Counted from the stretch's first letter, positions 10,863 through 26,044 are shown. The stretch: DNA of 64,000 nt from Pyrenopolyporus hunteri (GCA_902806595.1 CADCXC010000044.1:1302001-1366000), one strand, 5' to 3'. Translations and numbers: made by a program. The notes: a model not told the origin generated them from the letters alone.

Positions 10863-13402
10863 ACACAGTTTGATAGCGCGGGCATGCCGTGCTCGTTAAT
10901 GCTTACTTCTCTGGGACGTGGGGATTGTCTCGTACAACCCTCGCACAACGCAATATTGGATCAGTCTTGACTGCCGAACAAGCTTTTGTGGCGTCTGCTG
11001 TGCGTCGACCGGACTTTCACGAGGACAGAGTCAAAGTCTGAGGCTAGTTTTGACAGGTCCTAAACACGACATCGTGTTCTTGTGCTGCTCAATAACATGC
11101 TTCACTTGTACTCGAACGGCGGCCAAGGCATGCCTTAAGGAGAACGCCGGCCGACTACTTGCGAGCTTGGGGTCATGCACCGCGAAAGCAAGCATGAACC
11201 AAGCAACGCCATGGAATCTTGGTAGACGGAATGGATCCTAGGGAGTGACAAGCTCTCGACCGCTGCTGGATCACAACCACATAGTGTACTTTAAGATAGT
11301 AGTGGCCCCGTGCAATTTAGAAACGCCCTTCTATCCGGTAAATTGATCCCTATACTGTACTTAGGCTTTTCAGCCTCTTTGGTACTCTAATCCGGCAGCA
11401 AGAGATCGACAGTACTCGTTCATGGGGCTCGGCAGTTAGAACCCTTACACGGTCCTTTCACGAATTCTACGTCCTCACTTCCGTCGGTGAATACCACAGA
11501 GCACTTCGGAGACGTGCAGTAGGCGAGAGAATTTTTCTTGTGAAAGATCCACAGGCGTGCGAATCCAGTAGTCATACACTTTCCTAGCAGGGGCCCGCCG
11601 TCCTGCTTAGACACCCACACGACAATCCCCTAGTCCTCCGACAGGCGCGATACCTTGGAGCCCAGTGCTATCTTGAGCCTCCGTCCTGGTGGGTACATAC
11701 CGTAGTTCATCAGATCATAATTGGGTACGGCCGAAAGGGAGTGGCGTTCGATGCCAGGGAAAGAAACGAAGAGCGTTTCCGTAGCTGGCGCAACCTCTGT
11801 GCGACCGCGGTCTCTGATATGATTGATACCTAGAGAGGGAGACCCAGTGTTCGGGATGTCTGCGAACATCCAACCCGCAGATCTACATGCTCACCTTCCC
11901 GCAAGTTGACCGGTCTGCCATGGAACTTTGCCCCGTCGCTCGGCCGTTCCCACGGCGTAGCGTTCGGTATTATTACTACGACGCTCTATTTCCTTTTTTC
12001 TTTTCTTCCTACTCCTTCGCTCGGCTTTCGAGCGCCCAGCTCGCATTATGCCGGCAAGGACGGATTGGGGCCATATGACCGCACCCTCAATCATTTAGGT
12101 CATATTGACGTTTCATCTGATGCAAGGAATGTCGAAGGTGGCTACCCATTGGCGGCGCGGCCCAAAGCTTGTCATGATGCAGTTGGCCTTTTGGACGACG
12201 ATGCAATGTTCCCCCTCAATTAACCCTCAGGAAGGAAGAAGAAAAAAACAAAAAGGCTGTTGGTTTCATCGCGATAGGATGCAGATGCAAGCAGGCAGCC
12301 TTAACCGCTTGCCAAGAACGAGTGTTATTTGGACAAGTTAGAAGTGTAGCATTGGGCTGCGGTGTAATTCCCGGCGCAAAGAAGTTAGTCGGCAGATTCC
12401 TCCCGTTTTCCTTTCGTCACATCCACTATCACCTTTATCGCCTTTATCACCACTATCGCGATCTCTCTTCCTTACATGTAGCTGGTGGCGAACGTCGCCA
12501 GCCTACCTACCTAATGTATTTAGTATGTAATACGTTGGATGCTAACGAAAAGGGGGGGTGGGTTGTATGTAGGAGCCTCGAGGGAAAAGACCATCGCGCA
12601 AGAGGCCGCCAAGATTGCTGCATTAGGTAACAAAACCGCTATCTACAAGGACATCAAAAGGACATCGTCGGGAGTGGACGTTTCCAGCCGAACCGACTTA
12701 TCGAAGGAAGGACACCAGCCTCCCGACAAATCTCTGTGCTCCCGAGATGACTCACGTGTTATCCGGGGTGCAGGATGACCTTGATCTCGTTGATACGATT
12801 GTGAACCCAGATCCTGATCAGCCCATGTTTCCACCGCGTTTCCACCCTTAGGGCCTGGGCTCGCTAGGCAATTAGCATCGGTTGGGGGAAAAAAAGAAAA
12901 GGAAAAAAAGAAAAAAAGACGTGTACATACATTAACTATTACATCCTAATATTCGCCCTGGCTGGTTAACCGTTCGCTCGTTACACAACAATACACAATA
13001 TAGCACACAGAGACTATACAATAAGAAGCTTGGCATTTTCTTGACGTTTCTTGGCTACACACCAATTTGTCCTTCGGGTACGCATTGGTGTGTTAGATGC
13101 AGAACTGAAATATTAAGTACCCCCAGGCTCGCGGCCCAGATAGGGTTATGTATGTCTGTGTTGTGTGTTATGTGTTGTACTTGTATAATACCAAGCGCCT
13201 CAATGTCCGATGGATTGCATTGGATGGGAATGTGATCGTACTATTACCGTCCAAGACGACGCTCATATGTAGACCCTTGACTGCTTCTTCCACCACCGCC
13301 AATTTAGTGATACCGAGACGGCTCTTCTGTGGTCGCACTCGTAAAACGTTATAGTGCGTACATATGTATTTTATTCCCCCGTGACGCACACGCATAATAG
13401 CG

Positions 13403-13420
13403 ACCTACCTACCTACCTAC
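13403..13420. repeat. ACCT tandem repeat
   Basis: Four to five perfect ACCT/CTAC units, one of the longer uninterrupted copies of the dispersed motif in the gene-poor region. Confidence 0.7.
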
Positions 13421-16400
13421 GTACTGGCTAAGATGCGATCGCCAGTGGGTATTTCTCCGTTCCACTGTTTAGTTTGTTGTATTATCCTCGCAAAGTCTAG
13501 TTTCTGATGGTGGTATACGATGTTCCACCTCGCGGAGATATGGGCCTTATTAGTTTAGGCTCTCGGCCCTCCATGCCCGCCGATCCCAAGCAATCCGAGG
13601 GTTGAACAATCTATATACGCAATAATAAGCTACCACCTACTGTATTATCTACCATACATGATTATAGGTACAATCGACAATCATTAACAGCCCGCTACTG
13701 TGAGTATCACCGAAGGGGGCCGCGTCAGCACATGACAAAGGTAAGTTATGCTGTTAGAATAAGGTGGGCTTGGTGGGGAACCGGGCATGCTCCAATGGGC
13801 CACGGCCATGAATTTTTTACATTATACATACATATATACGTACAATATATGCATATACGTCCCTAGGCCTGCGCTCTTGGCTCTGCCGAGATTCTCGAGC
13901 GTGGGCAGGGGGAGACGAAAAAGAGCGCCAAGGTCGCTGACCAAGAAGTTCGGCATGGCCCCCCCCCCTCCCCTTTTACGGTTTTGCTATTTCAGAAGGG
14001 GGGGCAGGCCAAGCAGCGAATAGGACACGGGTGGCTCTCCAACGACGTTTCTGATTTGATTACGTTCCTTGTCCTTGAATTAAGCTTAAGCAGCTTTCTC
14101 CATCGTTCGAAAGGGGGGGGTTGCATGGGGGATTCGGAACTTGGCTACGGTTTGGGGGCAGAAAATAAAATAAAAAATAATTAAGCGTAATGGGGATGCC
14201 AGATCCGCTTGTCGTTTTTTACCGTGAATTACAATACGAGTACTATGTAGGGCAATGAATCGCCGTGGATTCCTGCTGCAATAAGCGGAGGGCTTGTTGT
14301 TTCATTTCAGTACCTCAACCCTCCGAGGGTACCTCGTAATCCCGGTGATCTCCAACTCCCTTTTAGTGGACTGAAGGGGGTGATGTTGCCAATAAACAGA
14401 TGCGAAGACCAAATAGTAATTGAGATCATGATATTGATATTGGCATCACGTCATCCGCTTTAGCAACCTTCTCGTCAACACGGGCTAAGATATGCATTTT
14501 GCCTATGTCATGTTGACCTCACATGTGACAGGAAAATAATGGTTTCCTTGACGTGCCATTCCCCTCGACTGGATAGTTGGGTAGGAGTTGGCACAGCTCG
14601 CGAGAGACCGGCGACCGCTATTCCTTGGCTTGTGCGTTTCTGCTATGGTTCTACTACTATAGTAAGGCTCTTCACGGGTATACAGCGCGAATCATATCCT
14701 ATAGGTTATCTATACGAAGCACCGCACATCTGCGATCGTGCCATGGGCGTTACCTAGAACGGACTCAGGGAACAGATGCGTAGAGCCTGGCTGTGGGCCG
14801 AGGGGCAATGTCAGCGGTCAGCCGGGCTACAAGGGCGGAACTATTGGTCGTTAGTTAGCGGCGGCGAAGCGGCGTCTGAATAAGATTATGAACTATCTGT
14901 GTGGGGTGCGAATCAGCAGCATCTTTTTCTGATCTCTACCAACTGCAGAATTAAGCTGAGAAAGAGGCGAGGGTCCAGGGATGGGATCAACACGGGGCGC
15001 TGTTGATTTTAGTCTCCGCCGACAGGGCTTCGAGTCCGAACCGGACACAAGATGGAGAAAATTTCTGACATGTACACGCACATATGCCAATTCTCGCGAC
15101 CGAACGACTCCTTGGATGCATACCTCCAGCCCAGGATGCGGTGCCAAAAGAGTTATAGCAGTGAAAAAGAACGTTTCCCAACGGTTACGTCCCGTAACAC
15201 GGAAGCTTACGGGTTACAGTATACACAAAGCTGTGCCGCCTTCGCGTAATGACATATGATAGGAGGATCTATCTAGCGGTCGGTCGCATATCCTGCCAAC
15301 TGAATGACATGCGGGAAACATGTCCCTACCTAATGGATCCTAGACGCTCCCCCCTGTGCCACCAACACGCAGTAAAAAAAAAAAAAAAAATCGAAGATTT
15401 TGAGCGATGGGTTGAACAACTTACACCTATGTGTAGGTAGTATTTCATTGCACAACAATGACCAGCTCATCGGTTAGATTAAACTATACGTAAACCCGAA
15501 TCTGAGTAATAGCCGGGTATCCAAGAATTAAGATTTATGCTCGTGCTACCCATAACCGCCGTTCGAATGGTACGATGAACGTGTTCATGTTCCCTTACCT
15601 ACCAATATTACTGTTGGGGGGATCTCGTTGCGGCGTTGACGTTCCCAACCCTGATCACCCGAGCTGATTCTAGGTAGGTGTTATTAACACAACTGCCTAC
15701 ATAATACGCACCCTCGCGTATATATAAGCATTACCTAGGCAGATTAGGTAGGTATTTACCAATATCCGAGAAGGGAGTGGCCAAGACTAATCGCCGTATC
15801 GCTCCGGATACCCAGTTGCTCGATAGAGCGGTGCTGACTCACGGCAGAAACGCCGTATACGCCTAACAATATATACAAGGTAAGGCTCGTAAGAACATGG
15901 TCCTGTGACGGAGTATTTGCGTAGCCGTCAGCTTCCCATATCGCGAAATGAAAAGGGTAAGAGAAAGAAAAAAGGGCTGGCCTGAAAGAAGGGCTGGGTT
16001 CTTGCTCCTTCCGGGGCCCCTCTCCCCGGCTGCAGGGCCCGAAATCGAACTCCCAACGAATGATTCGAGAGTCCCGGCGATTTGGGTGAAAAGCGCCCCC
16101 GGTCTATATAACCTTGCCTCCCAGGTTAGGTATCAACTGGCGAGCCTCCGTCGCGCAAGGTCTGCATAGAGGAAGGGCGGGTAGAGTTTTACTTACATAC
16201 AGGAGGATTACGCGCTCGGGTGATACCAGAGTCTCTTCTTTGTATAACCACGAAGTTTGCCGTCGCGCTATAGCCAGGACCCTGCGTATTACGACCCTAC
16301 GTATTCCTTTTCTTTTTCTTTTTTTTTTTCTTATGCTTCTTGGTCGGTACGCGATTCGCATGAGGCAGTTGACGAAGCGTCTGATTCGTTTTCTAGGCCC

Positions 16401-19400
16401 TCAGGGCTAATGCACTCCAGACGCAAATTGTTGCATATGGCCACTTGCAGATGCCGTTATCGTCATGGTGTGTGCACTCGTGTGTGTGCGCTGGGTGAAT
16501 CAGATCGCTGCGTAGATGCTGCGTATGCGCGACTTGCAGATTCGTTGTTCTTTTACCGAGAAATCTCCTACCACGGGTTACACTGGCTAGTTGCCTGCCT
16601 ACGTGACCTACATGATGCTACGCCCATGATGTTTGTTTGACGAACGTTATCATGTGTTATATCCTCCCCCTTTTGGGTCGGGCGTAAGAATGGGATGCTC
16701 CATAACTGGTAAAAGTCTTACTAGAGAAGCTCACTGACCGCGGATCAATGGAGCAAAATAGGAAGTAGCTTTTCTAGAAAGTCTTAGCAGCCCGTTCGGC
16801 GGTAGTAAGCTGACCGCTAGGCTAACAGATTTCAGATACAGTAGGCCACTAGCCGAGACAGGGCATTATAGGAGTCCCTCTTCTACGATGGATGGAAGGG
16901 CGGGGCTCACCGTTCAATGCGAGCAAAATTTATTTACCTCATCCACACGATGAGAAATCAATCGGATAAATTGCCTAAATTAGAAAATACTCTGAAAGAA
17001 AGCCCATGTAGCCTCAGAGAAGTGTGGGTGGGCAAACCAGACCGGCTTGGCTTAGATTGGGAATCGAACCGGAACCCGAGGGAAAGGTACTACCAAGAAA
17101 AAAAAAAGCAACAGGCATCTTATCAAACCCGTGGTAGGAATTCAAGAGTGAAAAAGAATAAGAAAAAAAACAATTGTTGCCAACCTAACCCATAAGATAA
17201 AATGAAGAACCTAATCGAGAAGGTGGGAAAGGAAAAATGAGGGAGGGGGTGGGATTGGGGGGGTATCGAGAGATCGGAGGTTTCTTTTGACTTTTAAGCT
17301 TCGTTTGACTGCAATATATCTTGCGTGCTGTAAGCTGCAGGCTGGTCGGTCTCGTGTAACCGGCTTGGGTCGTGTTGGCATGTCGGATGGGAGGGTGGGT
17401 AGTTCATTTATTCTACTTTACTTTATTTTTATTTTTATTTTTATTTTATCTGTTTCCTCATGGCCCCCCCTTGTAACGGCGCTTCGGGCGTGATAAGGAA
17501 AGGCTTTGGCGTAGTACTACTACCTTAACTACCTTACTCGTTCGTATTTACCATCTTCATCTACCGGCGCTCGTGAAACCCGGCTTTGGGTAACATGTTA
17601 TGCGAGTGAGAGAATATGACAATACCGTAGTAGCTGGAGCCAAGGACTACGAGCCAGATGTTGCTGACTCGTTTCGCATCTACCGACGCGAGCCTTCGTC
17701 TGCTGAGGCCAGCCAGCCGAGCCCCGTAGCATCATCTAGAGAGGCAGGCCAAGGCGAAGCTGATGTTCCGCTTGAAATGTGGCCCTCTCTGGGCTCTCGT
17801 TGCGGTCACGAAGAACACGGCTACGCGGTCTAGAGTGTATAATCAAACTTTATCGAGATGTCCCCGGACCCGAGCCAGAGCTAGAACTGTGATCGACCTT
17901 GGCTTTAATCCTAGCGCCCTAGCCAGTCGACCATTGCATAATGCCTAGGTAGGCTGTCATCTAACCTCTAACCCCAATAGCTCCAGACAGCCTTTTATCA
18001 GCTGTCCTCTGCCGCTATGTAGGAAGCGTGGGATGGGCCGCTACGAGCGGGGTTGGGACTTTCGTGATCAATTCTAGCCTCGCTTGGGCTTCTTGGACGC
18101 TATTGTGCCCGGAGAGGCGTAAACCCCCCACGGCAGCAAGTAGCACAATACACAGTAAGCTACTACATATCCATTGAAAACCGGGCGCGACGCCACAATA
18201 ACGTGGCAGTTTCTGACGTCGCGTGGTTGGATGGGGAAGAATAAGCAAATTTCCCTATGCTGATTTTAGTGGGAGACGTTGCTGGAGGCGGTCGGCGTCC
18301 TTTAGCGTGCCTGTGGCTTCGCGTTATATTACTATCTCAGGGTCTCTCATTTGACTGCGTATGGAGCAGAAGGGCTGAACGAGCTAGGGGGTAGGAGGGA
18401 CCCCAGCGCGTGACGGAATGAGGGGTTTGCCAACGTGGTGGTGGGCATTATGCTCTTTTTTCGGACAAGCGAAGCCATGCCATTGGGTTCCGCTACCGTG
18501 GGCTGGGGACCGGAAACATAATGCATGCCTGGGGCTTGCGTGCGTGCTGGGGGATACTCACAAAGCGCGGAAAAGGAGCCCAGCGCCGTGGCTCTAAGTG
18601 AGTAGACACCTAAATAGGATCACTGGGCCGATCAAGCTTGTCATGTTTGAAGACCGCCCCGGTCGTACGACGGCGTTATGTATGTATATACTTGATACAC
18701 GTAGGTTTACCTAGTGTTAACTAGCTAGAGTGGTGACTGGCCGAGACCTTGTATTCAACGCATCCCGGCGCCTGTAATTCTAGCTGTTGAGGGCCTACGA
18801 ACTGAATGGTGTGACTACTAACCAAGCCTCCCGCTGTCACCAACTAAGGAAGATATGGCCCCTTGCTACTATGGCCAATGAGATAGGGACGTCGGCAGCG
18901 CTCTTAAACGAAATAGGAAACATTTCTCGAATTCTACAGGGGAACCCAACGATATAGACTTCGAACCGGTTGCATACGCGACCACGTGCCTAGTGCGTGA
19001 CCTTGATATCCAAGCCATTTGGGGCATTAGGCGAGTCTGTAGTCGCAAGAATGATATGTCATGACCAGAATTCCTTGGATCTTGAGCAGTAGCGGGAGGA
19101 CATGATACCTAGGTAGGTAGGTAGATAAAGTGATATATCCGGAGGATTGCGTGCCGTCAGAAGCTTGTCCTACGGTCCCCCTCATCTTTACCCTTTATGA
19201 AGGAGTCGGTTCGCCAAGCGAATGAATGAGGGGCGTGCTCATTTTCCGCGTCCTTAGTAGGGACTCATCGCCGACTTGGCTGAATATACGGCGCCATCAT
19301 TATGGATGTGTTATCCATGACGTAGCTTCTACCTACGCCGCCATATCTCTGAGAGCTGCCATCGCCCGAGTCTCATCATGGCTAGGGGAACACAGCGGTG

Positions 19401-21343
19401 AATGCGGTGCCTTATATCAGAGTACCAGTAAAGTGCTCACTGCAGATCTGCAGAGTATTTTTGCTCGCACAATACAACGCAGCTCGAAAGGAGGGAGCGG
19501 GAGATTTTACCTAGCCTGGCGTTGATATCTTTAGCCCTATATTCCTTTCAGATGTGCTGCACAACGTCATTGGAGCGTTGAAAGATCGCAGATCCTCCTC
19601 GCGGGGGTGTATCTATATGGAGCGGCGGGTGCATATTTCTCTTCACGCCTACGGTGGAGATGGTGGTTCGCGTGGACGCCAACGGAACAGTATTCCCGTT
19701 CCCTTGAATACGCACGGCCTTGACCTATGCATTGTGCTCATTCGTAGATTCCGACTTATCTTCCGAAGCGAGCTTCGCTTTAGGACAAGCCCGCCAAGTT
19801 GATCTATTGTATTATGTAGGATAATTACCCAGTCTTAGGTGGATAACAAGGAGGAAACGATCCAGGTCTTGGTCTCTTGGCCCGCTATGACAAAAAAGGA
19901 GAGGGGGGCTAGAGAATACTAAGAGGAAAAAAAGAAAAAAACGAAGCTGTCATCTTACATACCTACCTACATACGCACAAACATAGGCAGCTAGCTGGCA
20001 CGCTTAATTCATGCTTAAAAGTGAACGGGCCAGGCCTTCAGTAAAGAGGGTCTGGGGCTAGATCCCTCGTGGTCGCCAAGCTGCCAAGCGCGTGGTTGAC
20101 CCCCTAGTCAGCACCAGCTAACGACAAAGTGGGATCAACAACAAGGGTGTTTTCTCTTGGTTTCCAATATGTGACAAGTGTTGAGGGGCTTGTCATGATT
20201 ATCTACCTCACTGACTGACACTTGTCCGTAATAGACCGTATGTTTCGTTACCTAAGATGTATTGTACCTAATCCACACTTATATGTGTTCCATACCCAGG
20301 TGGCTATGGACGTGAATAATGTCGAATGATGACCGGAAAGAAATGACTCGCCTAGGTACCTAGGTAGTGTCTTCGTGCTTTGTCGGGTCCTGGGTATCCG
20401 CGCGCTCCAGTCATCTACCAACAAAATGTCAGCAGCAGCAGCAGCAAGAGTCCGGATAGACATGGCACTTGTTTGCTTCGTGGGTGCTTGCTTAGACCTC
20501 TCAGTTCCCGCGGGAGTCCGGCTCACCGACAGTTACTCTACCTTGACTCTCTTATGCATCTCCCCTTATTATAGTGATTGTATGCGCGTGTATGTAGGTA
20601 GTGTAGGTCTACTACCTATAGGGAGCATATGCACCCCAGGGCAGACACAAAGAAGCTTGAATCCTTTGATCCTTGCTCCCGAAAATGGGCCAGTGCATCG
20701 ATACTTGTATCGCTCGTATATTCCTTAGTCACAGGCAGTATGCTCATTTGCTCGTTCTTGTATTGTACATACTGTATGCGCTACTGATGTCATGTGCTGG
20801 GTGCCAGATGCGGCTTCGAAGGATTGGCTCCATCCGGGCGATCGAATACCATGGTCCAGATTCCGTGCAAGCGAAAATGCTGGCGGGTTGCCGAATATGG
20901 CTGTGCGACGTTAGGTCGCTGCGATCTCTACATAGGTAGGTATCTGCTGTAAGTGGTAGGTGCCTACTTGGGCAGTGACCCCGATTATATTTCGTAGTGC
21001 ATGGGAAGACCCAAGCGCGAGGTTCGTTTCTCTAAATCCTAGAGCTGCGATATCGACGAAGAGCCGTATGCCGGTAGTTTCACCACCTCTTGCATCCTAA
21101 TGGAACGTGAGAAATGGGAGCCATGATCTTCAGTGCTCATATGGGCTCATGTCGGTCCCTTTTCAACGGTTGAATAGCAGATGGATTGCCAATAGCGGGA
21201 CTCAGTGCTTTGCCGTGTGCCAATGATCGCCCGCGAAGCCACGTTGCCGCCGGCACTGGGGCGGCCAACCGTTGGAGTCGTATGGAGTTACGTATAGCAG
21301 CGAGGTCCTCTGCCTGTCCAGTCCACTCCGTACGTGGGGATAA

Positions 21344-21376
21344 CTACCTACCTACCTACCTACCTACCTTACCTAA
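21344..21376. repeat. ACCT tandem repeat, about eight units
   Basis: A 33-bp run of CTAC units, among the longest perfect arrays of this tetranucleotide in the window. It lies in non-coding DNA. Confidence 0.75.
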
Positions 21377-23445
21377 CGTAAAGAGGTTTGCTTCATGTTC
21401 GTCAGCAGCGATAAGAAGTTTGCCCATCTATGCTATTTTAGCTCTATCCTGTCTGACAATAGCAAGCAATAGCAAGCAATATATTTAGATGTAATCTGGC
21501 GGTCCGGAATCGAGTATTTGTTATCTCTGGTATTTGTTATCTAGTACTTACTGTGTCTACGTATGCGTGTGCGTTATCTGCTACCGTGCTCTTTTTTCGG
21601 TACACCGAGTTTGTGACTTATAATAAACATCACCTACGGAATTACCCGGTCTTTGCATAAATCTCGGCAATGCTCTTCCGCTTAAGCCGATATCAAACCG
21701 CCGGATCGTATCCAAAATCCATGTTTGGTTACTACCAAAAAAAATTACTTTGGTAGTTGGTACGGATAGTTGGCATGAACTAATATTAGACTTTTTATAT
21801 CGAGAACCGCCTACCTGGCATACGGCCTTCTTAAGATCGTTTGCACACGAAACAACTACGTAAGTGACCGCCTAGGACTCGCGGAATGACCGTCGATGAT
21901 GATGTGAGGCCCATGGCCGTGCTGTGTAATCTAAGATCCTCGAGACAATGTTACTCGGAGATGACATGTGAGACGGATTTGAGTAAAAGCTTCATCCAAG
22001 TCATACGAGATGCCGTGATCACCTCAGCATCGACGAAAGAGGCAGGGAACTCCCGAAAGCGGTGGTGAGTTGTCCAGGAATGACAACACCAAGGTACACG
22101 GGATGCCCAAAGGGGATTCAAACAGTAGGACAGAGGACGTGATTAAACAGTAGCGACACAGAGGGTACGTCGCGATGCGTCTCAGGGTTGGCGAGCCAGT
22201 CTCCTCAACGGTGCTAAGGTTTGCGGTTCGACATTAGAGACGCACTACGGTGTCGGACGGTCCGGTCAAGTCCAAGGCCACCGAAGCTCCCGCGCTTGTG
22301 AACCTCATACAAGCAGGTGACTTCAACAAAATGCTGCTTTCCATAGGATCAGAGCAAGTTTAGACGACTCATAACAGATTTCGCATAACGTATTCGGCCC
22401 AGCGAATTGATATTGATAACATCGATCGGCCTCTCGTTCATGGGTGCTGCGCCCTGTCTAACCCACCAAGAAGCCTAGACCGATCCTAGGCCGATCCGTG
22501 TATAATTGCCCGTCTTCCGAGGGATTGGGAACCATATTCCATCAAAACGGAACATCCCTGGAGGCCATTTCCGTGCGAGATGCTCAAGAGGTTTTTTTTT
22601 TTTTTTTTCCCTCGGAGGTGAGCAGATTTCAGAGATCGTTACCGTATGGGAGAGGAAGAGTATGGCGAAGGGCGTCTTGGATGATGTTTTCTAGGTAAGC
22701 ATCTACGCGTCCCTAGGAGGTGCTTGCGTTGATCTTATTATAATTAGATTGTTGCTTTCGGTACTAGGCAATTCATACTGGGCGATTCACTCCTCGAATC
22801 TACCTCTTTGGGCTATAGAAAGGCGTGGAAAGGTGTTAGGTTTAAGGATACGGTAGACTTGAGCTTGAAACTTTTGTCTATTTGTAATTCTGTGTTGATT
22901 GACTTTGTATGTTGGTAGGTACCAGGTCAACTTTTTTTTTTTCGGGTGGGGGGAACTCTAGCGAATGAACAGCCATGGTATGTCCCTTCAGGTATTAGAG
23001 TTATACCTTGTAGGGCAGAAGAACACCCAGCGGTAAGCTTTAGCTAGGTATAGCTAGGTATAGCTACCTAGGTAGGTAGGTATTACGGTTCTTCCGCCTA
23101 AGTTTCAGGGGAAAAGTCAATGCAAAATAATAAGGTGCGGCGTATTTGAAGGCCGAATTCAGTTCGCTTTTGCGTCGATAGGCAACATCGAATGCTTTGC
23201 CAGGTTTCATTCTATTATTTCTTATTTTCTTATTTCCACATTCCCCTATTTCCGTTATGAGAACCACCAGCTACACTTGTCTACGTTGCGTCCAACTGCC
23301 TAGGTACCTAGGGTACCTATATATACCATCGATCTAAGATGTACCTATCTGGATACATTTACGCAAAAGCGATGCGGTGTATCCCGATAATACAATACGT
23401 TATAACGGAGGCATCGCACTGAAATTGCACTTGTAACATCTCGAC

Positions 23446-23640
23446 ACCTAGCACCTATATATCTTACATAGGTACCTAATATACCTGGTACCTAGGTATC
23501 TTACCTTATTACGTAGATACTTGGGCGTACCTATTCTAATATACTACCTATTACGGGAAAGATGGGTATCTTATCGATTGGGTTAGGTAGGTAGATATAT
23601 AAGAAGAGGACTACCTATATATGTACGTGTATGTACATAG
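23446..23640. repeat. dense cluster of TAGGTA/TACCTA words
   Basis: Many overlapping copies of cctatata, ataggtacc, acctaggta and taggtaggta occur in both orientations within 200 bp. They give the segment a palindrome-rich, AT-biased character. Confidence 0.65.
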
Positions 23641-26044
23641 TAGCTTGGGGTGATGCTTGGTATTGTAACATTGAAAATGTTCCCTGAAATCCTTGGCCGA
23701 TTAGGTAGCTGCTGGAAGGAAGCATGTACAATACATACCTACCTTATATTATACTGGATACCGTTGTTGGTACCGGGGGGCTAGAGCCCTTGGAAGACTT
23801 GGCAGCGGCCGCTAACAGTCCCTTGTACGGTGGGTACGAGATACTTGAGCCGCTGGAAGATGCATGCACCGTGTAACCGTGGGACTGTGACCTCGCCGAA
23901 AATAAAAAAATAAAAAATGGAAAAATGGAAAAAAAAAAGAAAAAAGAAAAAAGGAAGGGGAAAATGGAGGAAAGAGGAAAGTCGCTACTGGCAAAATTAA
24001 GGTAATAAGCTTGAATCATTTAGGAAGCTTATTTATTCTTAATATTATGGTAATATCCCGTTTCCCGTTTTCAATGTACAATTTTCAATGTACAATATTG
24101 TACATATTGTACACATTCTCTCTTCGCTGCCTTCTCTCCTTCCCGCTCTTTCCCTTGCCTCAAAATTCCATCATCCCGTCATAATTTATTTACTTTCCCT
24201 TGCTACTCTCGATCTGTCCATCCACTCCATCTACTCCTTAATACCTTACCTCACTTCCCTCTCCCCCCCATCTTTCCCAACATCTTACCCGATAGCGATT
24301 GATTAATCGACCACTCACCTCGAGGACAGCCTCCGCGTTCAATTTGTGTGTTCGTTTCATATTTCGTCACTACCGGTTGGTCTCTGGATCCTACCCGAAG
24401 GCTGAATATCTTCATGCAGCCGCAGGCGTGGGATAATACCAGATCGGCATTGCCCAGGGCGTTCACACTACAGCTTATACCTTCGGCACCTTTGCACGAG
24501 AACTGTCGTGTAGGAAGCAGAACGAGGCTGGCTTTTAAGTAAGAAAAGAAACGAAAAAAGGAAAGGGAAAAAAAGAAGAGAAGAAAAGTAGATCCGTAGG
24601 GGGTGTGCGGTTATTAGACGATCTAAAAAGCCGTTGCGTGGGGAAGGAGGAAAAGGAAAAAAAAAAATTAAGTAAACTTGGTCAACTCCATTCCTTTCCA
24701 GACCATATCTTTTAAAAAAGAAATATAAGGGCAAGGGTCCTTGAAGACTGGAGCTATCTCATTAGTTCCAACTTCACACGTGTCCAACCAAGCTTAATTA
24801 TTCCCTGGTCAGCTCCGGGCGAAGGAGGCTCGATAACGCAAACCCGGCAAGCCACTTTTCTTGCTCTGACAATCAATCCATCCATCACTATAGCTGACTC
24901 GGTCTCGGGTCTCGGGGTCTTCCTGTCGTCATCCCACCACCCCCAACAGCCTCCCGCGAGTCTACTACATCTACGAAACTTGTCCGTACAAAAAAAAGAG
25001 GAAAAGGGAAAATCTAGGAGCCGCCTACTGAACCGAACTCAAGGTCAGCGAGCAGCGCTCTTAAGCTTTTGAGGGCCCCGATCCGCAAACTCCCCCATTT
25101 ACCGGCCAAAGAAAGAAAACACACTTCCCTTCCTCGTCTAGACTAACTACCACCTACCTATGTAACTGGTACCGTCTGCTCGCCTGGCCACTCACATACT
25201 TACAAGACCTGCAGATTGGGTTCTTTGTCTCTTGCCGCGCGCTGTTCTAAGATCCCGAATCGACTCTAAGTCAATCGGGAGCACCTACTACCCCTCCTCT
25301 CCTTGACTTTTAGGTCGCCAATTGTCTGGAGGCAATACTACCTCGCCCGCCACGTCTAACCGCATCTCATATCCCGAGAGCACGCTTCGGGAGATTTCTA
25401 TTCCCTGGTTGGGCCTTTCTAGTTGAAGCGACACCATCGGGAAACCTTGAAAATTCCGCCTGCCATTCCAGATATTAGGCTTTATCTAGCTCTCGTTTTT
25501 ATGCCCTCGCTTTGTCGCCCCGAATTATTATCCTGGTTTCGACTTCAGTAGCACTTCGAGGGCGAATTAGTACGCACCCGGTTTAACTTCCCAAGATTCA
25601 TTCGAGATCTAGGCCGGCAATCCAACCCGCCCGTTGAAGAGGTATGTACAGTTTTTCTTTTAGTTTCGCCTACCTATCATACTTTCCTCCTTCTTTCTAG
25701 CTTATTTCTATACACCCGTCCCGAAACCAACCTTGAATCAAGCTCGATACGCTCTCCGAAGAGTGAGGTTGAGGGGTGGCGTCGATTCACTAGAAGCTTC
25801 TATCATAATGAGAGCACGCGTACATAATTGACCATCAGTCCCCTTGCGCTACTCACGTTCCTGTCGATTACGCTGGGTTTAAGCAAGGCTCTAATGACAC
25901 GAGCCGTAAGAGGACTCTAGCCATCGTCTTACTCGAAAATGATGACAGCAGTTGACTCGGGTCCGCTTAGTTTTAATAAGAAAAATATATAACCTCTCAG
26001 ATTTCCCTTTCCGGCTTCTCACTCTGCTCATTTCACAACCCTGT

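Noticed and set aside
17055..17075. GGTTCGATTCC-like B-box on the minus strand
   Set aside because: The flanking bases cannot form a T-stem and there is no matching acceptor or anticodon arm, so it is not a tRNA.
23900..24700. Frames made of Phe, Ser and Leu in A/G- or T/C-rich DNA
   Set aside because: They are translations of low-complexity tracts with no protein-like character.
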